Positions 6,115 to 6,250 of a stretch of DNA of 6,250 nucleotides are shown here, in pieces (the stretch's first letter is position 1; each line of letters starts with the position of its first letter). Source of the DNA: Savagea sp. (lineage in GTDB: Bacteria > Bacillota > Bacilli > Bacillales_A > Planococcaceae); the NCBI GenBank assembly GCA_030147435.1, contig JASKZX010000134.1, positions 1 through 6,250 on the forward strand. The letters are read 5' to 3'. Under the pieces are notes generated by a model. It worked only from the letters and a program-made list of their open reading frames with translations. It did no database searches and was not told the DNA's origin. The position numbers and the translations under genes were made by a program.

Positions 6115-6250
6115 ATGAAGAAGTATAGCCAATTATTTTCTTCACTTTTAGTTGTTTTAATGATGTTAAATATCATGACACCAACGTTTGTGTATGCAGC
6201 TGAAAATGAAGAAGGGATGGCTGTGGAAGCGACGACAGAAGTACAAGAAG
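6115..6250 (+). CDS. Exported protein, N-terminal part only (3' partial)
   Basis: Forty-five codons are visible before the window ends. Residues 1-28 form a clear Sec signal peptide: MKKYSQ, the hydrophobic core LLVVLMMLNIM, then TFVYA with likely cleavage before AENEEG. There is no lipobox, so it is released or wall-bound rather than lipid-anchored. The mature start is acidic and low in complexity (ENEEGMAVEATTEVQEE), as in linkers ahead of repeat or catalytic domains of Bacillales surface proteins. The function cannot be told from this part. The gene is preceded by a long structured leader, so its expression may be controlled after transcription starts. The direction is opposite to the protease and the transglutaminase-like genes. 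Confidence 0.88.
   Translation, partial: MKKYSQLFSSLLVVLMMLNIMTPTFVYAAENEEGMAVEATTEVQE

Overview
The window is AT-rich, with Gram-positive signal peptides, strong AAAGGAG-type ribosome binding sites and U-tailed intrinsic terminators. This points to a low-GC Firmicute of the Bacillales (Bacillaceae-like). I cannot name the genus. The theme is the cell envelope and secretion: three exported enzymes, a broken gene that may have encoded a secreted protein, and the start of a fourth exported protein.

Layout. At 1-930 (+) lies the 3' part of an N-acetylmuramoyl-L-alanine amidase (SH3b domain plus Amidase_3), cut by the window edge. A bidirectional terminator (959-1005) separates it from the convergent minus-strand gene at 1014-2819, a secreted transglutaminase/cysteine-protease-fold protein with C-terminal Ig-like domains. 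Behind a terminator at 2991-3023 follows a secreted subtilisin-family (S8) protease (3032-4981, minus, TTG start), also with an Ig-like tail. Upstream of it is a 5'-truncated coding remnant (5061-5420, minus) with its own terminator (5039-5062).

The 691 bases from 5424 to 6114 hold no intact gene but much structure. Two inverted, diverging copies of a 34-nt hairpin (5450-5483 minus; 5657-5690 plus) have the architecture of group II intron domain V: 8-bp lower stem, 2-nt 3' bulge, 6-bp upper stem, GAAA loop and a CGC catalytic triad. Each is followed by a domain-VI-like hairpin and a possible AY 3' end. They look like two 5'-truncated intron tails, probably group IIC, lying head to head. One abuts the broken gene and the other abuts a bidirectional terminator (5724-5762). 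The last stretch is the control region of the gene starting at 6115: a weak SigD-like promoter candidate, a hairpin, and an AT-rich terminator-like hairpin inside the leader.

The three enzymes are likely to act outside the membrane: the amidase cuts peptidoglycan, the S8 protease cuts proteins, and the transglutaminase-fold protein acts on an unknown peptide or protein. Each gene has its own terminator, so they are probably separate transcription units rather than one operon.
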